A stretch of 64,000 nucleotides of DNA. Source: Saccopteryx bilineata. Taxonomy: Eukaryota > Chordata > Mammalia > Chiroptera > Emballonuridae. Made by a program: the position numbers and the translations under genes. The notes under the pieces were generated by a model. That model was given only the letters and a program-made list of their open reading frames with translations. It did no database searches and was not told the origin of the DNA. This document shows positions 11,252-23,500 of the stretch, one piece after another. How positions within the stretch are numbered: the first letter of the stretch is position 1; each line of letters starts with the position of its first letter. The stretch spans positions 1,178,001 through 1,242,000 of the forward strand of contig NC_089494.1 of the NCBI RefSeq assembly GCF_036850765.1, written 5' to 3'.

Positions 11252-12395
11252 TGCAGACACACACAGTCACACACGTGCACACACATCTTCACAGGCACAC
11301 ATACACTCACACACGTGCACACACATCTTCACAGGCACACACACACTCACACATCTGCACACACACACACGTGCACACACATCTTCACAGGCACACATAC
11401 ACTCACACACGTGCACACACATCTTCACAGGCACACACACTCACACATCTGCACACACATCTTCACAGGCACACACACTCACACATCTGCACACACATCT
11501 TCACAGACACACACACTCACACATGTGCACACACATCTTCACAGGCACACACACACACGTGCACACACATCTTCACAGGCACACACACTCACACATCTGC
11601 ACACACATCTTCACAGGCACACACACACACGTGCACACACATCTTCACAGGCACACACACTCACACATCTGCACACACATCTTCACAGGCACACTCACAC
11701 ATCTGCACACACATCTTCACAGGCACACACACACATCTGCACACACATCTTCACAGGCACACACACACTCACACACGTGCACACACATCTTCACAGGCAC
11801 ACACACACACATCTTCACAGGCACACATACACTCACACACGTGCACACACATCTTCACAGGCACACACACACTCACACATCTGCACACACATCTTCACAG
11901 GCACACACACACACGTGCACACACATCTTCACAGGCACACACACACACGTGCACACACATCTTCACAGGCACACACACTCACACATCTGCACACACATCT
12001 TCACAGACACACTCACACACATGCACACACATCTTCACAGGCACACACACATGTGCACACACATCTTCACAGGCACACAAACTCACACATGTGCACACAC
12101 ATCTTCACACACACAGTCACACATGTGCACACATCTTCACAGGCACACACACTCACACACCTGCACACACATCTTCACAGGCACACACATGTGCACACAC
12201 TTCACATGCACTCACATGTGCACACACATCACAGACACAGTAACACACGTGCACACACATCTTCACAGACACACACTCACGTGCACACACATCTTCACAG
12301 GCACACACACAGTCACACACGTGCCCACACATCTTCACAGGCACACACACACGTGCCCACACATCTTCACAGATACACACACACACACGTGCACA
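11252..12395. repeat. CA-rich minisatellite, about 1.1 kb
   Basis: Units of about 30-40 bp combine cacacacatcttcacaggca with (CA)n and cacgtgca or catctgca spacers. Alternating purine-pyrimidine runs favour Z-DNA. It is open in several plus frames (His/Thr-rich), a by-product of the repeat. Confidence 0.95.
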
Positions 12396-13728
12396 CTTAC
12401 ACACGCGCACTGGAATGTGGAGGCAGGGTCTGTTTTAAACTAAGCCACGGACATCTTTCTTTGTGTTATTTCTCTGTGATGTCATTTCCTGCAGACGACA
12501 CTCTGTGCTGTGTGCCGGGGTTGCTGCTGTTAGAACAGCCGAGGGGAAGAGTTGACCCCCTGACCGCCTGACCCCCTGATCTCCCGCCCTCAGGTGAGCG
12601 TCCCGAGCACGTTCTCCCGGCTCGATCTGCGCACGGAGCACGCGTTTGCCTGTGTGCCTTCTCGTGTCCCCACTGACTTTAATGAAAACAGCGGTCCGTT
12701 CTGTGGCCTCGATCCGCCCGCCCCACGTCTCCGGCGCCCTGTCCCCTGGCGGGCGTCTGCCAGTGCCGCCTTGATGGCGTCCACGCTGCTCAGTCCTTCC
12801 CGCGTCAACGGGCCGCCCACGCCTGGGCCCACGCGGCCCCCGGCAGAGGTCACAGAGGCTGACTTTTCACACTTAGGAGTCTTCCCCCTTCCTGTGCGCT
12901 CCCAGGAGGGGGTGGCGGGGTCTCCCTGGCCTGCACGTGCTCAGGAGGACGGCTTCTCGGGCTCCCGAGGGAGGAACCGTGGACGTTCACTCACGGGTGG
13001 CACTTGTTTCCCGGTCCCTGGTGTTTGGGGGTTTGGCTCCGACTTGCACGAGTCCCCTGAGGCCCCGCACCCTGCCCACCGCTGGGGGCGCAGTGGGGGG
13101 ACCTCCCCATCTGATGGCTGCAGGGGACTCTGTTCTGTGGTCACTGCGTCGCCCCGACCTTTAGGGTCTGGTTTGCTGGGGAACCCCGGGGAGCTGCCCC
13201 GGACGCCATCACGCAGGACGCGTCCAGCTTCTACCGATCTTCCTGCATTCTTGTTTCGCCTGTGACTCTGTCAGCAGCCTCGAATTAATTTCCGTGGGAG
13301 GTGTGAGGGCCCCGGCCAGCATGTCCCTAGCAGTGGGGGCGGGGCGGTCACTGCAGGTGCGCTCTGGGGGCCCAGGCCGTCTCTCCCGCCTTTCCCTGTC
13401 CCCGCGGGACCCACCTCCACGGCTGGGGACCCTCTCGCTGCCATCCACACTCACTCGGATGAGACACGTGCTGCTGGACCTGGTCCGTCTCGTCGGGCTG
13501 GAGACCCGGCGGGCACGTCCGAGGGTGGTTTCGGGGCAGCTGTTGGGTTGCTGTGCTCGGGTTTGACAGCTTTGCTCACGTAGGATCGCCGTCCACGGCT
13601 CTCGCCTTCTCGCCTCAGTTCCAGTCCCTTCAGGAAGTCCGCTCGGCTTCCAGAACCTCCCGCCGCCTCCACCCCTGCGCTCCGCTCTGTCCTGCGCCCC
13701 CCGGGGGCCAGTGCCGCAGAGGCCAGCC

Positions 13729-13922
13729 CACGCCGCTCCTGCGTCCTCACGCGGGCCGGCCCGCGCCGCTCCTGCGTCCTCACGCGGGCCGGCCCATGCT
13801 CCTGCGTCCTCACGCGGGCCGGCCCGCGCCGCTCCTGCGTCCACACGCGGGCCGGCCCATGCTCCTGCGTCCTCACGCGGGCCGGCCCATGCTCCTGCGT
13901 CCACACGCGGGCCGGCCCACCG
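13729..13922. repeat. 30/33-bp minisatellite, six copies
   Basis: gcgggccggcc recurs at spacings of 33, 30, 33, 30 and 30 bp, with ctcctgcgtcctcac or ctcctgcgtccacac between. Both spacings are multiples of three. Confidence 0.9.
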
Positions 13923-15740
13923 ACGTCCTTGCTGCTCGGGCCGGTCCTTCACCACCCGCCACGTGATGCCCCTTGTGCCCGGCTGTGCCCGCACCTGCCT
14001 GGAGTGCTCTGTCCTTCTGTGCCCAGATGGATGCTGCCCCGTCCTCTCCCCTCTGGGTTCACCTGTGTGGTGAGCTTGCCCTCTGACCGCCATGCTCTGG
14101 GCACCCAGCGTGCCACAGAGGACAGCGTGACGGGAACCCCAGCCTAAGGGGAGACCGGCTGTTTGTGGAAGGACAAGTGCCAGCCCCTGAAGGCAGAGTG
14201 GGTCCCCGACACCTCCCACGGGGTCACACTGCGGGTGACCTGGTGACGGCAGCCGCGTCCCTGTCCTGCGTCTGGTGGCCGGCTCCGGGCTTGGCAGACA
14301 CGGGGTCCCAGCCGTTTCTGCGTCTGTGGCTCTTTCTTTGTCCTTCCCGGGCCCACAGGCTGCCGCTGTGTGGTGCTGGGTGACAGTGGCAGGTGGCAGG
14401 CCACCCTGTGACTTCTGGGGAATGCTCGCAGCCACCAACGTCTCAAAGGACAGGCAGTCCATCTTCCAGTTGTCACGGTAACGTCCATCATTCCGGCCCA
14501 ACTCTTGAGCTTTCTTCCTTGGACTACGTGGTCCCGTTGACCTGTCTGCTCTGCCGACCGGGTGACCCTGTGCGGTCCTGCTCGTGAGCTGACGTGTCCG
14601 CGCCTGCTTGGCCCGCGGCCCCTCGCCCTCTCCACCGCCCCTCCCCCGGCCACGCTGCTTCTCAGGAGGGGAAGTTGCCTCTGTGTTCAGAATGTCCCGG
14701 AAACGGCATTCTCTCTGCGTCCTTTCTGGTCGCCATGGCGCCTCAGGTCCCTGCTCTGTCCCAAGCTCTGTGCCAGCACCCTGTGGTCCACAGTGGGGGC
14801 TCCGTGCAGTCTGTCCCCTCTCACGGTGCCGTCCACGAGACGGGCTGAAGCAGGGCTGCAGCCTGGCCACTGGCCGCCCCCCAGGACCTGGTACCGCGGG
14901 AGCCTGGCCTGGCCTCCGCACTCGGGGACAGCTGGGGTCGTAGCTGTCCCTGTGGTCATCTTTCCCCCTCACAGACCCAGTCATTCCTACCCAGAGGGTT
15001 TGGAGGCCTGGTACTGCCCACATGCTCGGAGCGAAAGGGGGCCTCCCCAGTCCCTGTCCTCGGGGCTCCTGCTGAGAACTGCTCCCTCTCTAGAAAGTTC
15101 TGTGACGCTGCTGAGGCCCTCTGCCTGCTTCTGCTCGCTGAGTGTGCGGCCATGCCCGAGGATGGCTGCCCTGGGGGGCCCCTGACCCAACTCCCTGGTC
15201 ACAGCACACATTGGCCGCTTGGATGCCTGTGAACATAAGAGCTTTGGCCACATGGTCCCTGTGCAGGGGGAGTCCCACACCAGGCCCCCACCCTTAGTAG
15301 CCGGCAGGCCCCTTCTTCTGTGTGGGCTCCACGCACAGAGCCTTTGGGGACCTGGCCTTTTTGCGGCTGTTACTCACCTGCTGGAGGCTGGTGAGCGGTG
15401 AATGTGCCTTAGTCTCTGGGGAGAAGCATCCAGCCTGCTGTGCTGGGGCCACCAGGGCCGGGATGGAGGGGGGACCAGGGGAGGCTGTGAGCAGAAGAGG
15501 CGGTGGGGGGTGAGGTCGCAGAGAAGGGGTGCAGACCCGGTGACTCGTGAGAACCTGGACGCGCCGGGGGAGAGGCCGCTCTGGGTCTAAGTGGGGGTGG
15601 GCGTCAATTTGCTGAGGGAGAGCTGAGACTGACCCCCAGCCTCTCCCCACTCCCTGCCTCGCCGGCCCTTCCTCTGACTCGTCCTCCGGCCCACTCGTCC
15701 CCTGTGAGCCTCCTTCCCACCTTTGCTCACCTCCGGGATC

Positions 15741-15812
15741 CTCTTGACCACCCACCTGGACTCCCAGGGTGCTCTCCTCTTGACCACCCACCTGGACTCC
15801 CAGGGTGCTCTG
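15741..15812. repeat. 36-bp direct duplication
   Basis: ctcttgaccacccacctgga and the following bases occur twice in tandem. Confidence 0.85.
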
Positions 15813-16230
15813 AGGCTGGGAAGGAGGTGTCCTGCCCCCTGGCCCAGCCCCCCGAGGCCCACATGGGAGCAGCGAGCGGGGTGGACAGAGGTGGGACCGT
15901 GGAGGTGGGGGTCTTGCAGGAGGACAGCCGGCGACTTCAGAAAGACCGTGAAGGGCGGGACCGCTGTCCAGTGTGGATGGATGGGAGACGGGCGGGTGGG
16001 GAGAGAGAGCGAGGCCACCTCTCCCCGAGTCCCACCCCTGAGGGGTGGCCAGTAAGGTCAGGGCAGCTCTGGGGTCAGAGGCCCAGGGAGCCGGGGGTAG
16101 GGGACAGGGACGGCGGCGGAGGAGGCCGGGGCACGAGGAGCAGGTGTCGGTGTCAGGCTGGAACGCTGGGGAGGAGACGGACGGTCTGGAGTCGTCCAGC
16201 ATCAGGGTTCCGCCTGGAAGCCCCGTTCTG

Positions 16231-16320
16231 TGCCCTCTGGAGGGACGGGTGGCCCCGCTCCGTGCCCTCTGGAGGGACGGGTGGCCCCGCTCCGTGCCCT
16301 CTGGAGGGACGGGTGGCGAG
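16231..16320. repeat. 32-bp tandem repeat, three copies
   Basis: tgccctctggagggacgggt begins at about 16231, 16263 and 16295. Confidence 0.9.
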
Positions 16321-16510
16321 GGGGGTCAGTCGGAGCTCACAGGAACCACAGGGCAGGAGCCCGGGTGCCGTCCCACAGAGCAGAGCCCGCCCGCTCGCCC
16401 TGGGCGCCTAGAAGCTGGGCAGCAGCCGTCCCTGCCTCCGCTCTCCTCTGCCCACGGCTCTCGACTGACCGGGAGCCCGGGGAGGCCGCCTGTGGTTTGT
16501 GTTCCTGTTC

Positions 16511-16650
16511 ACGGAGGGACCGCCCCCAACACGGAGGGACCGCCCCCAACACAGAGGGACCGCCCCCAACACGGAGGGACCGCCCCCAACACGGAGGGAC
16601 CGCCCCCAACACGGAGGGACCGCCCCCAACATGGAGGGACCGCCCCCAAC
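16511..16650. repeat. 20-bp tandem repeat, seven copies
   Basis: acggagggaccgcccccaac is repeated without gaps from 16511, with single-base variants (acag, atgg). Confidence 0.97.
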
Positions 16651-17180
16651 ACGCAGGCCTCACGGCCCTGCCCAATCGGGGCCTGGCCTGGTGCGCTGTC
16701 GGAAACTAAAAAACAACAGGGTAACATGGGGACGCCGGCCGCTCACCACCCTGGTGGACCGCTGTCCACACCAGGCTGGGCTGACCCGACGTGGACCGGC
16801 ACCGGTCCCACCTGTCGTCCTGCGCGTCACGTCTGTGCTCCCGCCTCTTCCCCTGGAAGACGCCGCGTCAGCAGGCAAGCGTTTTTCACGTGTGTGTTGG
16901 CCGCGGACGGCACGCAGTATGTGTCGTGTAGGCCGTGTGCAGACTCCATCCGTGCATCTCCCTCGGGGGACTTTGCCCGTTTTCTTCTACGGAACGGCTT
17001 CTTTTTGTAGCGAGTGGGAGCTTCTGGCGCGCCGTGCGTCCTGCAGGTCACGGCCTCTGTGGTCCTCCTCGGGCCTGACTGCCCAGGCTCTGTGGGGCCC
17101 CCTGGTGTCCTCTGTGGTCTGTGGTCCTGTGTCCTGGGGAAGCTGCGCCGTCCGCCTGTCATCTGTGCCGTCCCCACATT

Positions 17181-17360
17181 ATTTTTAAAACTTTTTTTTT
17201 TAGATTTTATTTATTCATTTTTAGAGAGAAATAGAAGGGGGGGGAGGAGCAGGAAGCATCAACTCCTGTATGTGCCTTGATCTGGCAAGCCCAGGGTTTT
17301 GAACCGGCGACCTCAGCGTTCCAGGTCGATTCTTCATCCACTGCGCCACCACAGGCCAGG
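17181..17360 (-). mobile_element. VES-type tRNA-derived SINE, antisense
   Basis: It is flanked by a perfect 13-bp target-site duplication, ccgtccccacatt (17168-17180 and 17361-17373). The plus strand starts with the T-rich complement of the poly(A) tail and ends with the complement of the tRNA-like head (gcctggcctgtggtggcgca on the minus strand). It supports a bat origin. Confidence 0.92.
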
Positions 17361-17571
17361 CCGTCCCCACATTTTGAGGCATCACTGTCCAGGTTCTCGG
17401 TCCTTCATTCGTCCGGAGTGTGTGTTTGGTTAAGAGCACGCGGTGGGGGCCATATTCTCCTTTCCCATGGGGCTTGCCCCGCGGCCTGACACCTTGTGTG
17501 TGTGCACTCTCTTCTCTCCAGTTCGCTGCTCTGTCCCTGGGGCTGCCACTGCCGGGTTCTCCTCTCCACGA

Positions 17572-20500
17572 GCCCCCCCCCCAGGGTCTTACAGCTCCTG
17601 TACTGTAGCCCCCCAGGGTCTTACAGCTCCTGTTCTGCAGCCCCCCCCAGGGTCTTACAGCTCCTGTTCTGCAGCCCCCCAGGGTCTTACAGCTCCTGTT
17701 CTGCAGCCCCCCCCAGGGTCTTACAGCTCCTGTTCTGCAGCCCCCCAGGGTCTTACAGCTCCTGTTCTGCGCCCCCCAGGGTCTTACAGCTCCTGTTCTG
17801 CGGCCCCCCCCCAGGGTCTTACAGCTCCTGTTCTGCAGCCCCCCAGGGTCTTACAGCTCCTGTTCTGCAGCCCCCCCCAGGGTCTTACAGCTCCTGTTCT
17901 GCAGCCCCCCAGGGTCTTACAGCTCCTGTTCTGCGCCCCCCAGGGTCTTACAGCTCCTGTTCTGCGGCCCCCCCCAGGGTCTTACAGCTCCTGTTCTGCG
18001 GCCCCCCCCCAGGGTCTTACAGCTCCTGTTCTGCAGCCCCCTCCCGTTCTTACAGCTCCTGTACTGCGGCCCCCCCAGGGTCTTACAGCTCCTGTTCTGC
18101 AGCCCCCCCCAGGGTCTTACAGCTCCTGTTCTGCAGGCCCCCCCAGGGTCTTACAGCTCCTGTACTGCAGGCCCCCCCTGGGTCTTACAGCTCCTGTTCT
18201 GCGGCCCCCCCAGGGTCTTACAGCTCCTGTTCTGCGGCCCCCCCAGGGTCTTACAGCTCCTGTTCTGCGGCCCCCCCCCCAGGGTCTTACAGCTCCTGTT
18301 CTGCGGCCCCCCCAGGGTCTTACAGCTCCTGTTCTGCAGGCCCCCCCAGGGTCTTACAGCTCCTCTACTGCAGGCCCCCCCAGGGTCTTACAGCTCCTGT
18401 ACTGCAGGCCCCCCCCTGGGTCTTACAGCTCCTGTTCTGCGGCCCCCCCAGGGTCTTACAGCTCCTGTTCTGCGGCCCCCCCCAGGGTCTTACAGCTCCT
18501 GTTCTGCGGCCCCCCCAGGGTCTTACAGCTCCTGTTCTGCGGCCCCCCCAGGGTCTTACAGCTCCTGTTCTGCGGCCCCCCCCCAGGGTCTTACAGCTCC
18601 TGTTCTGCGGCCCCCTCCCGTTCTTACAGCTCCTGTTCTGCGGCCCCCCCCCAGGGTCTTACAGCTCCTGTACTGCAGCCCCCCCCCAGGGTCTTACAGC
18701 TCCTGTTCTGCGGCCCCCCCCAGGGTCTTACAGCTCCTGTTCTGCGGCCCCCCCCAGGGTCTTACAGCTCCTGTACTGCGGCCCCCCCCAGGGTCTTACA
18801 GCTCCTGTACTGCGGCCCCCCCAGGGTCTTACAGCTCCTGTACTGCGGCCCCCCCCAGGGTCTTACAGCTCCTGTTCTGCGGCCCCCTCCCGTTCTTACA
18901 GCTCCTGTACTGCGGCCCCCCCAGGGTCTTACAGCTCCTGTACTGCGGCCCCCCCAGGGTCTTACAGCTCCTGTTCTGCGGCCCCCCCCAGGGTCTTACA
19001 GCTCCTGTACTGCGGCCCCCCCAGGGTCTTACAGCTCCTGTACTGCGCCCCCCCCCAGGGTCTTACAGCTCCTGTTCTGCGGCCCCCTCCCGTTCTTACA
19101 GCTCCTGTACTGCGGCCCCCCCAGGGTCTTACAGCTCCTGTACTGCAGGCCCCCCCAGGGTCTTACAGCTCCTATTCTGCAGCCCCCCCCAGGATCTTAC
19201 AGCTCCTGTTCTGCAGGCCCCCCCTGGGTCTTACAGCTCCTGTACTGCGGCCCCCCCAGGGTCTTACAGCTCCTGTTCTGCGCCCCCCCCAGGGTCTTAC
19301 AGCTCCTGTTCTGCGGCCCCCCCCAGGGTCTTACAGCTCCTGTTCTGCGGCCCCCCCCAGGGTCTTACAGCTCCTGTTCTGTGCCCCCCCAGGGTCTTAC
19401 AGCTCCTGTTCTGCGGCCCCCCCAGGGTCTTACAGCTCCTGTACTGCAGGCCCCCCCCAGGGTCTTACAGCTCCTGTACTGCAGCCCCCCCAGGGTCCTA
19501 CAGCTCCTGTTCTGCGCCCCCCTGTTCTTACAGCTCCTGCAACCCCCCCCCAGGGTCTTACAGCTCCTGTTCTGCATGCCCCCCCAGGGTCTTACAGCTC
19601 CTGTTCTGCATGCCCCCCCCAGGGTCTTACAGCTCCTGTACTGCAGCCCCCCCAGGGTCTTACAGCTCCTGTTCTGCAGGGCCCCCCCCAGGGTCTTACA
19701 GCTCCTGTACTGCAGGGACCCCCCCAGGGTCTTACAGCTCCTGTACTGCAGCCCCCCCAGGGTCCTACAGCTCCTGTTCTGCGCCCCCCTGTTCTTACAG
19801 CTCCTGCAACCCCCCCCAGGGTCTTACATTTCCTGTTCTGCATGCCCCCCCAGGGTCTTACAGCTCCTGTACTGCAGCCCCCCCCAGGGTCTTACAGCTC
19901 CTGTACTGCAGCACCCCCAGGGTCTTACAGCTCCTGTTCTGCGGCCCCCCCAGGGTCTTACAGCTCCTGTACTGCAGCCCCCCCCAGGGTCTTACAGCTC
20001 CTGTTCTGCAGCCCCCCCCAGGGTCTTACAGCTCCTGTTCTGAAGCCCCCTCCCGTTCTTACAGCTCCTGTTCTGCAGCCCCCCCAGGGTCTTACAGCTC
20101 CTGTACTGCAGCCCCCCCCCAGGGTCTTACAGCTCCTGTTCTGCAGCCCCCTCCCGTTCTTACAGCTCCTGTTCTGCGCCCCCCTGTTCTTACAGCTCCT
20201 GCAACCCCCCCCAGGGTCTTACATTTCCTGTTCTGCATGCCCCCCCAGGGTCTTACAGCTCCTGTACTGCAGCCCCCCCAGGGTCTTACAGCTCCTGTAC
20301 TGCAGCCCCCCCAGGGTCTTACAGCTCCTGTTCTGCAGGGCCCCCCCAGGGTCTTACAGCTCCTGTTCTGCAGGGCCCCCCAGGGTCTTACAACTCCTGT
20401 TCTGCGCCCCCCCCCCAGGGTCTTACAGCTCCTGTTCTGCGCCCCCCCCCAGGGTCTTACAGCTCCTGTTCTGCAGCTCCCCCCAGGGTCTTACAGTTCC

Positions 20501-23500
20501 TGTACTGCAGGCCCCCCAGGGTCTTACAGCTCCTGTTCTGCGCCCCCCCAGGGTCTTACAGCTCCAGTACTGCAGCCCCCCCCAGGGTCTTACAGCTCCT
20601 GTTCTGTAGCCCCCCCCCAGGGTCTTACAGCTCCTGTACTGCAGCCCCCCCCCAGGGTCTTACAGCTCCTGTTCTGCGCCCCCCCAGGGTCTTACAGCTC
20701 CAGTACTGCAGCCCCCCCCCCCAGGGTCTTACAGCTCCTGTTCTGTAGCCCCCCCCAGGGTCTTACAGCTCCAGTACTGCAGCCCCCCCCAGGGTCTTAC
20801 AGCTCCTGTTCTGTAGCCCCCCCCAGGGTCTTACAGCTCCAGTACTGCAGCCCCCCCCAGGGTCTTACAGCTCTTGTTCTGTAGCCCCCCCCAGGGTCTT
20901 ACAGCTCCAGTACTGCAGCCCCCCCCAGGGTCTTACAGCTCTTGTTCTGTAGCCCCCCCAGGGTCTTACAGCTCCAGTACTGCAGCCCCCCCCAGGGTCT
21001 TACAGCTCTTGTTCTGTAGCCCCCCCCCAGGGTCTTACAGCTCCAGTACTGCAGCCTCACCCCCCGTTCTTACAGCTCCTGTTCTGCGCCCCCCCAGGGT
21101 CTTACAGCTCCTGTACTGCAGCCCCCCCCCGTTCTTACAGCTCCTGTTCTGCGCCCCCCCAGGGTCTTACAGCTCCTGTACTGCAGCCCCCCCCAGGGTC
21201 TTACAGCTCCTGTTCTGCAGCCCCCCCCCCGTTCTTACAGCTCCTGTTCTGCGCCCCCCAGGGTCTTACAGCTCCTGTTCTGCAGCCCCCCCCCCGTTCT
21301 TACAGCTCCTGTTCTTCAGCTCCCCCCAGGGTCTTACAGCTCCTGTACTGCAGCCCCCCCAGGGTCTTACAGCTCCTGTTCTGCAGCCCCCCCCCGTTCT
21401 TACAGCTCCTGTTCTGCGCCCCCCAGGGTCTTACAGCTCCTGTTCTGCAGCCCCCCCCCGTTCTTACAGCTCCTGTTCTTCAGCTCCCCCCAGGGTCTTA
21501 CAGCTCCTGTACTGTAGGCCCCCCCAGGGTCTTACAGCTCCAGTACTGCAGCCCCCCCCCCGTTCTTACAGCTCCTGTTCTGCGTCCCCCAGGGTCTTAC
21601 AGCTCCTGTTCTGCGCCCCCCCAGGGTCTTACAGCTCCTGTTCTGCAGGCCCCCCCCAGGGTCTTACAGCTCCTGTACTGCAGGCCCCCCCCTGGGTCTT
21701 ACAGCTCCTGTTCTGCGGCCCCCCCAGGGTCTTACAGCTCCTGTTCTGCGGCCCCCCCCCAGGGTCTTACAGCTCCTGTTCTGCGGCCCCCCCCCCAGGG
21801 TCTTACAGCTCCTGTTCTGCGGCCCCCCCAGGGTCTTACAGCTCCTGTTCTGCGGCCCCCCCAGGGTCTTACAGCTCCTGTTCTGCGGCCCCCCCCAGGG
21901 TCTTACAGCTCCTGTTCTGCGGCCCCCTCCCGTTCTTACAGCTCCTGTTCTGTGGCCCCCCCCAGGGTCTTACAGCTCCTGTACTGCGCCCCCCCCCCCC
22001 AGGGTCTTACAGCTCCTGTACTGCAGCCCCCCCAGGGTCTTACAGCTCCTGTTCTGCGGCCCCCCCCAGGGTCTTACAGCTCCTGTACTGCGGCCCCCCC
22101 AGGGTCTTACAGCTCCTGTACTGCGGCCCCCCCCAGGGTCTTACAGCTCCTGTTCTGCGGCCCCCTCCCGTTCTTACAGCTCCTGTTCTGCGGCCCCCTC
22201 CCGTTCTTACAGCTCCTGTACTGCAGGCCCCCCCAGGGTCTTACAGCTCCTGTACTGCAGGCCCCCCCAGGATCTTACAGCTCCTGTTCTGCAGCCCCCC
22301 CCAGGATCTTACAGCTCCTGTACTGCGGCCCCCCCAGGGTCTTACAGCTCCTGTTCTGCGCCCCCCCAGGGTCTTACAGCTCCTGTTCTGCGGCCCCCCC
22401 CAGGGTCTTACAGCTCCTGTTCTGCGGCCCCCCCCAGGGTCTTACAGCTCCTGTTCTGTGCCCCCCCAGGGTCTTACAGCTCCTGTTCTGCGCCCCCCCC
22501 AGGGTCTTACAGCTCCTGTACTGCAGGCCCCCCCCAGGGTCTTACAGCTCCTGTACTGCAGCCCCCCCAGGGTCCTACAGCTCCTGTTCTGCGCCCCCCT
22601 GTTCTTACAGCTCCTGCAACCCCCCCCAGGGTCTTACAGCTCCTGTTCTGCATGCCCCCCCAGGGTCTTACAGCTCCTGTTCTGCATGCCCCCCCCAGGG
22701 TCTTACAGCTCCTGTACTGCAGCCCCCCCAGGGTCTTACAGCTCCTGTTCTGCAGGGCCCCCCCAGGGTCTTACAGCTCCTGTACTGCAGGGATCCCCCC
22801 AGGGTCTTACAGCTCCTGTACTGCAGCCCCCCCAGGGTCCTACAGCTCCTGTTCTGCGCCCCCCTGTTCTTACAGCTCCTGCAACCCCCCCCCAGGGTCT
22901 TACATTTCCTGTTCTGCATGCCCCCCCAGGGTCTTACAGCTCCTGTACTGCAGCCCCCCCAGGGTCTTACAGCTCCTGTACTGCAGCACCCCCAGGGTCT
23001 TACAGCTCCTGTTCTGCGGCCCCCCCAGGGTCTTACAGCTCCTGTTCTGCAGCCCCCCCCAGGGTCTTACAGCTCCTGTTCTGCAGCCCCCCCCAGGGTC
23101 TTACAGCTCCTGTTCTGAAGCCCCCTCCCGTTCTTACAGCTCCTGTTCTGCAGCCCCCCCAGGGTCTTACAGCTCCTGTACTGCAGCCCCCCCCCAGGGT
23201 CTTACAGCTCCTGTTCTGCAGCCCCCTCCCGTTCTTACAGCTCCTGTTCTGCGCCCCCCTGTTCTTACAGCTCCTGCAACCCCCCCCAGGGTCTTACATT
23301 TCCTGTTCTGCATGCCCCCCCAGGGTCTTACAGCTCCTGTACTGCAGCCCCCCCAGGGTCTTACAGCTCCTGTACTGCAGCCCCCCCAGGGTCTTACAGC
23401 TCCTGTTCTGCAGGGCCCCCCCAGGGTCTTACAGCTCCTGTTCTGCAGGGCCCCCCCAGGGTCTTACAGCTCCTGTTCTGCGCCCCCCCCCAGGGTCTTA

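Noticed and set aside
11020..12571. His/Thr-rich frames of 407 and 495 codons
   Set aside because: They are translations of the CA-rich minisatellite.
13209..15023. Minus-strand frame of 604 codons
   Set aside because: It crosses the 30/33-bp minisatellite and GC-rich sequence. I recognise no domain or conserved motif.
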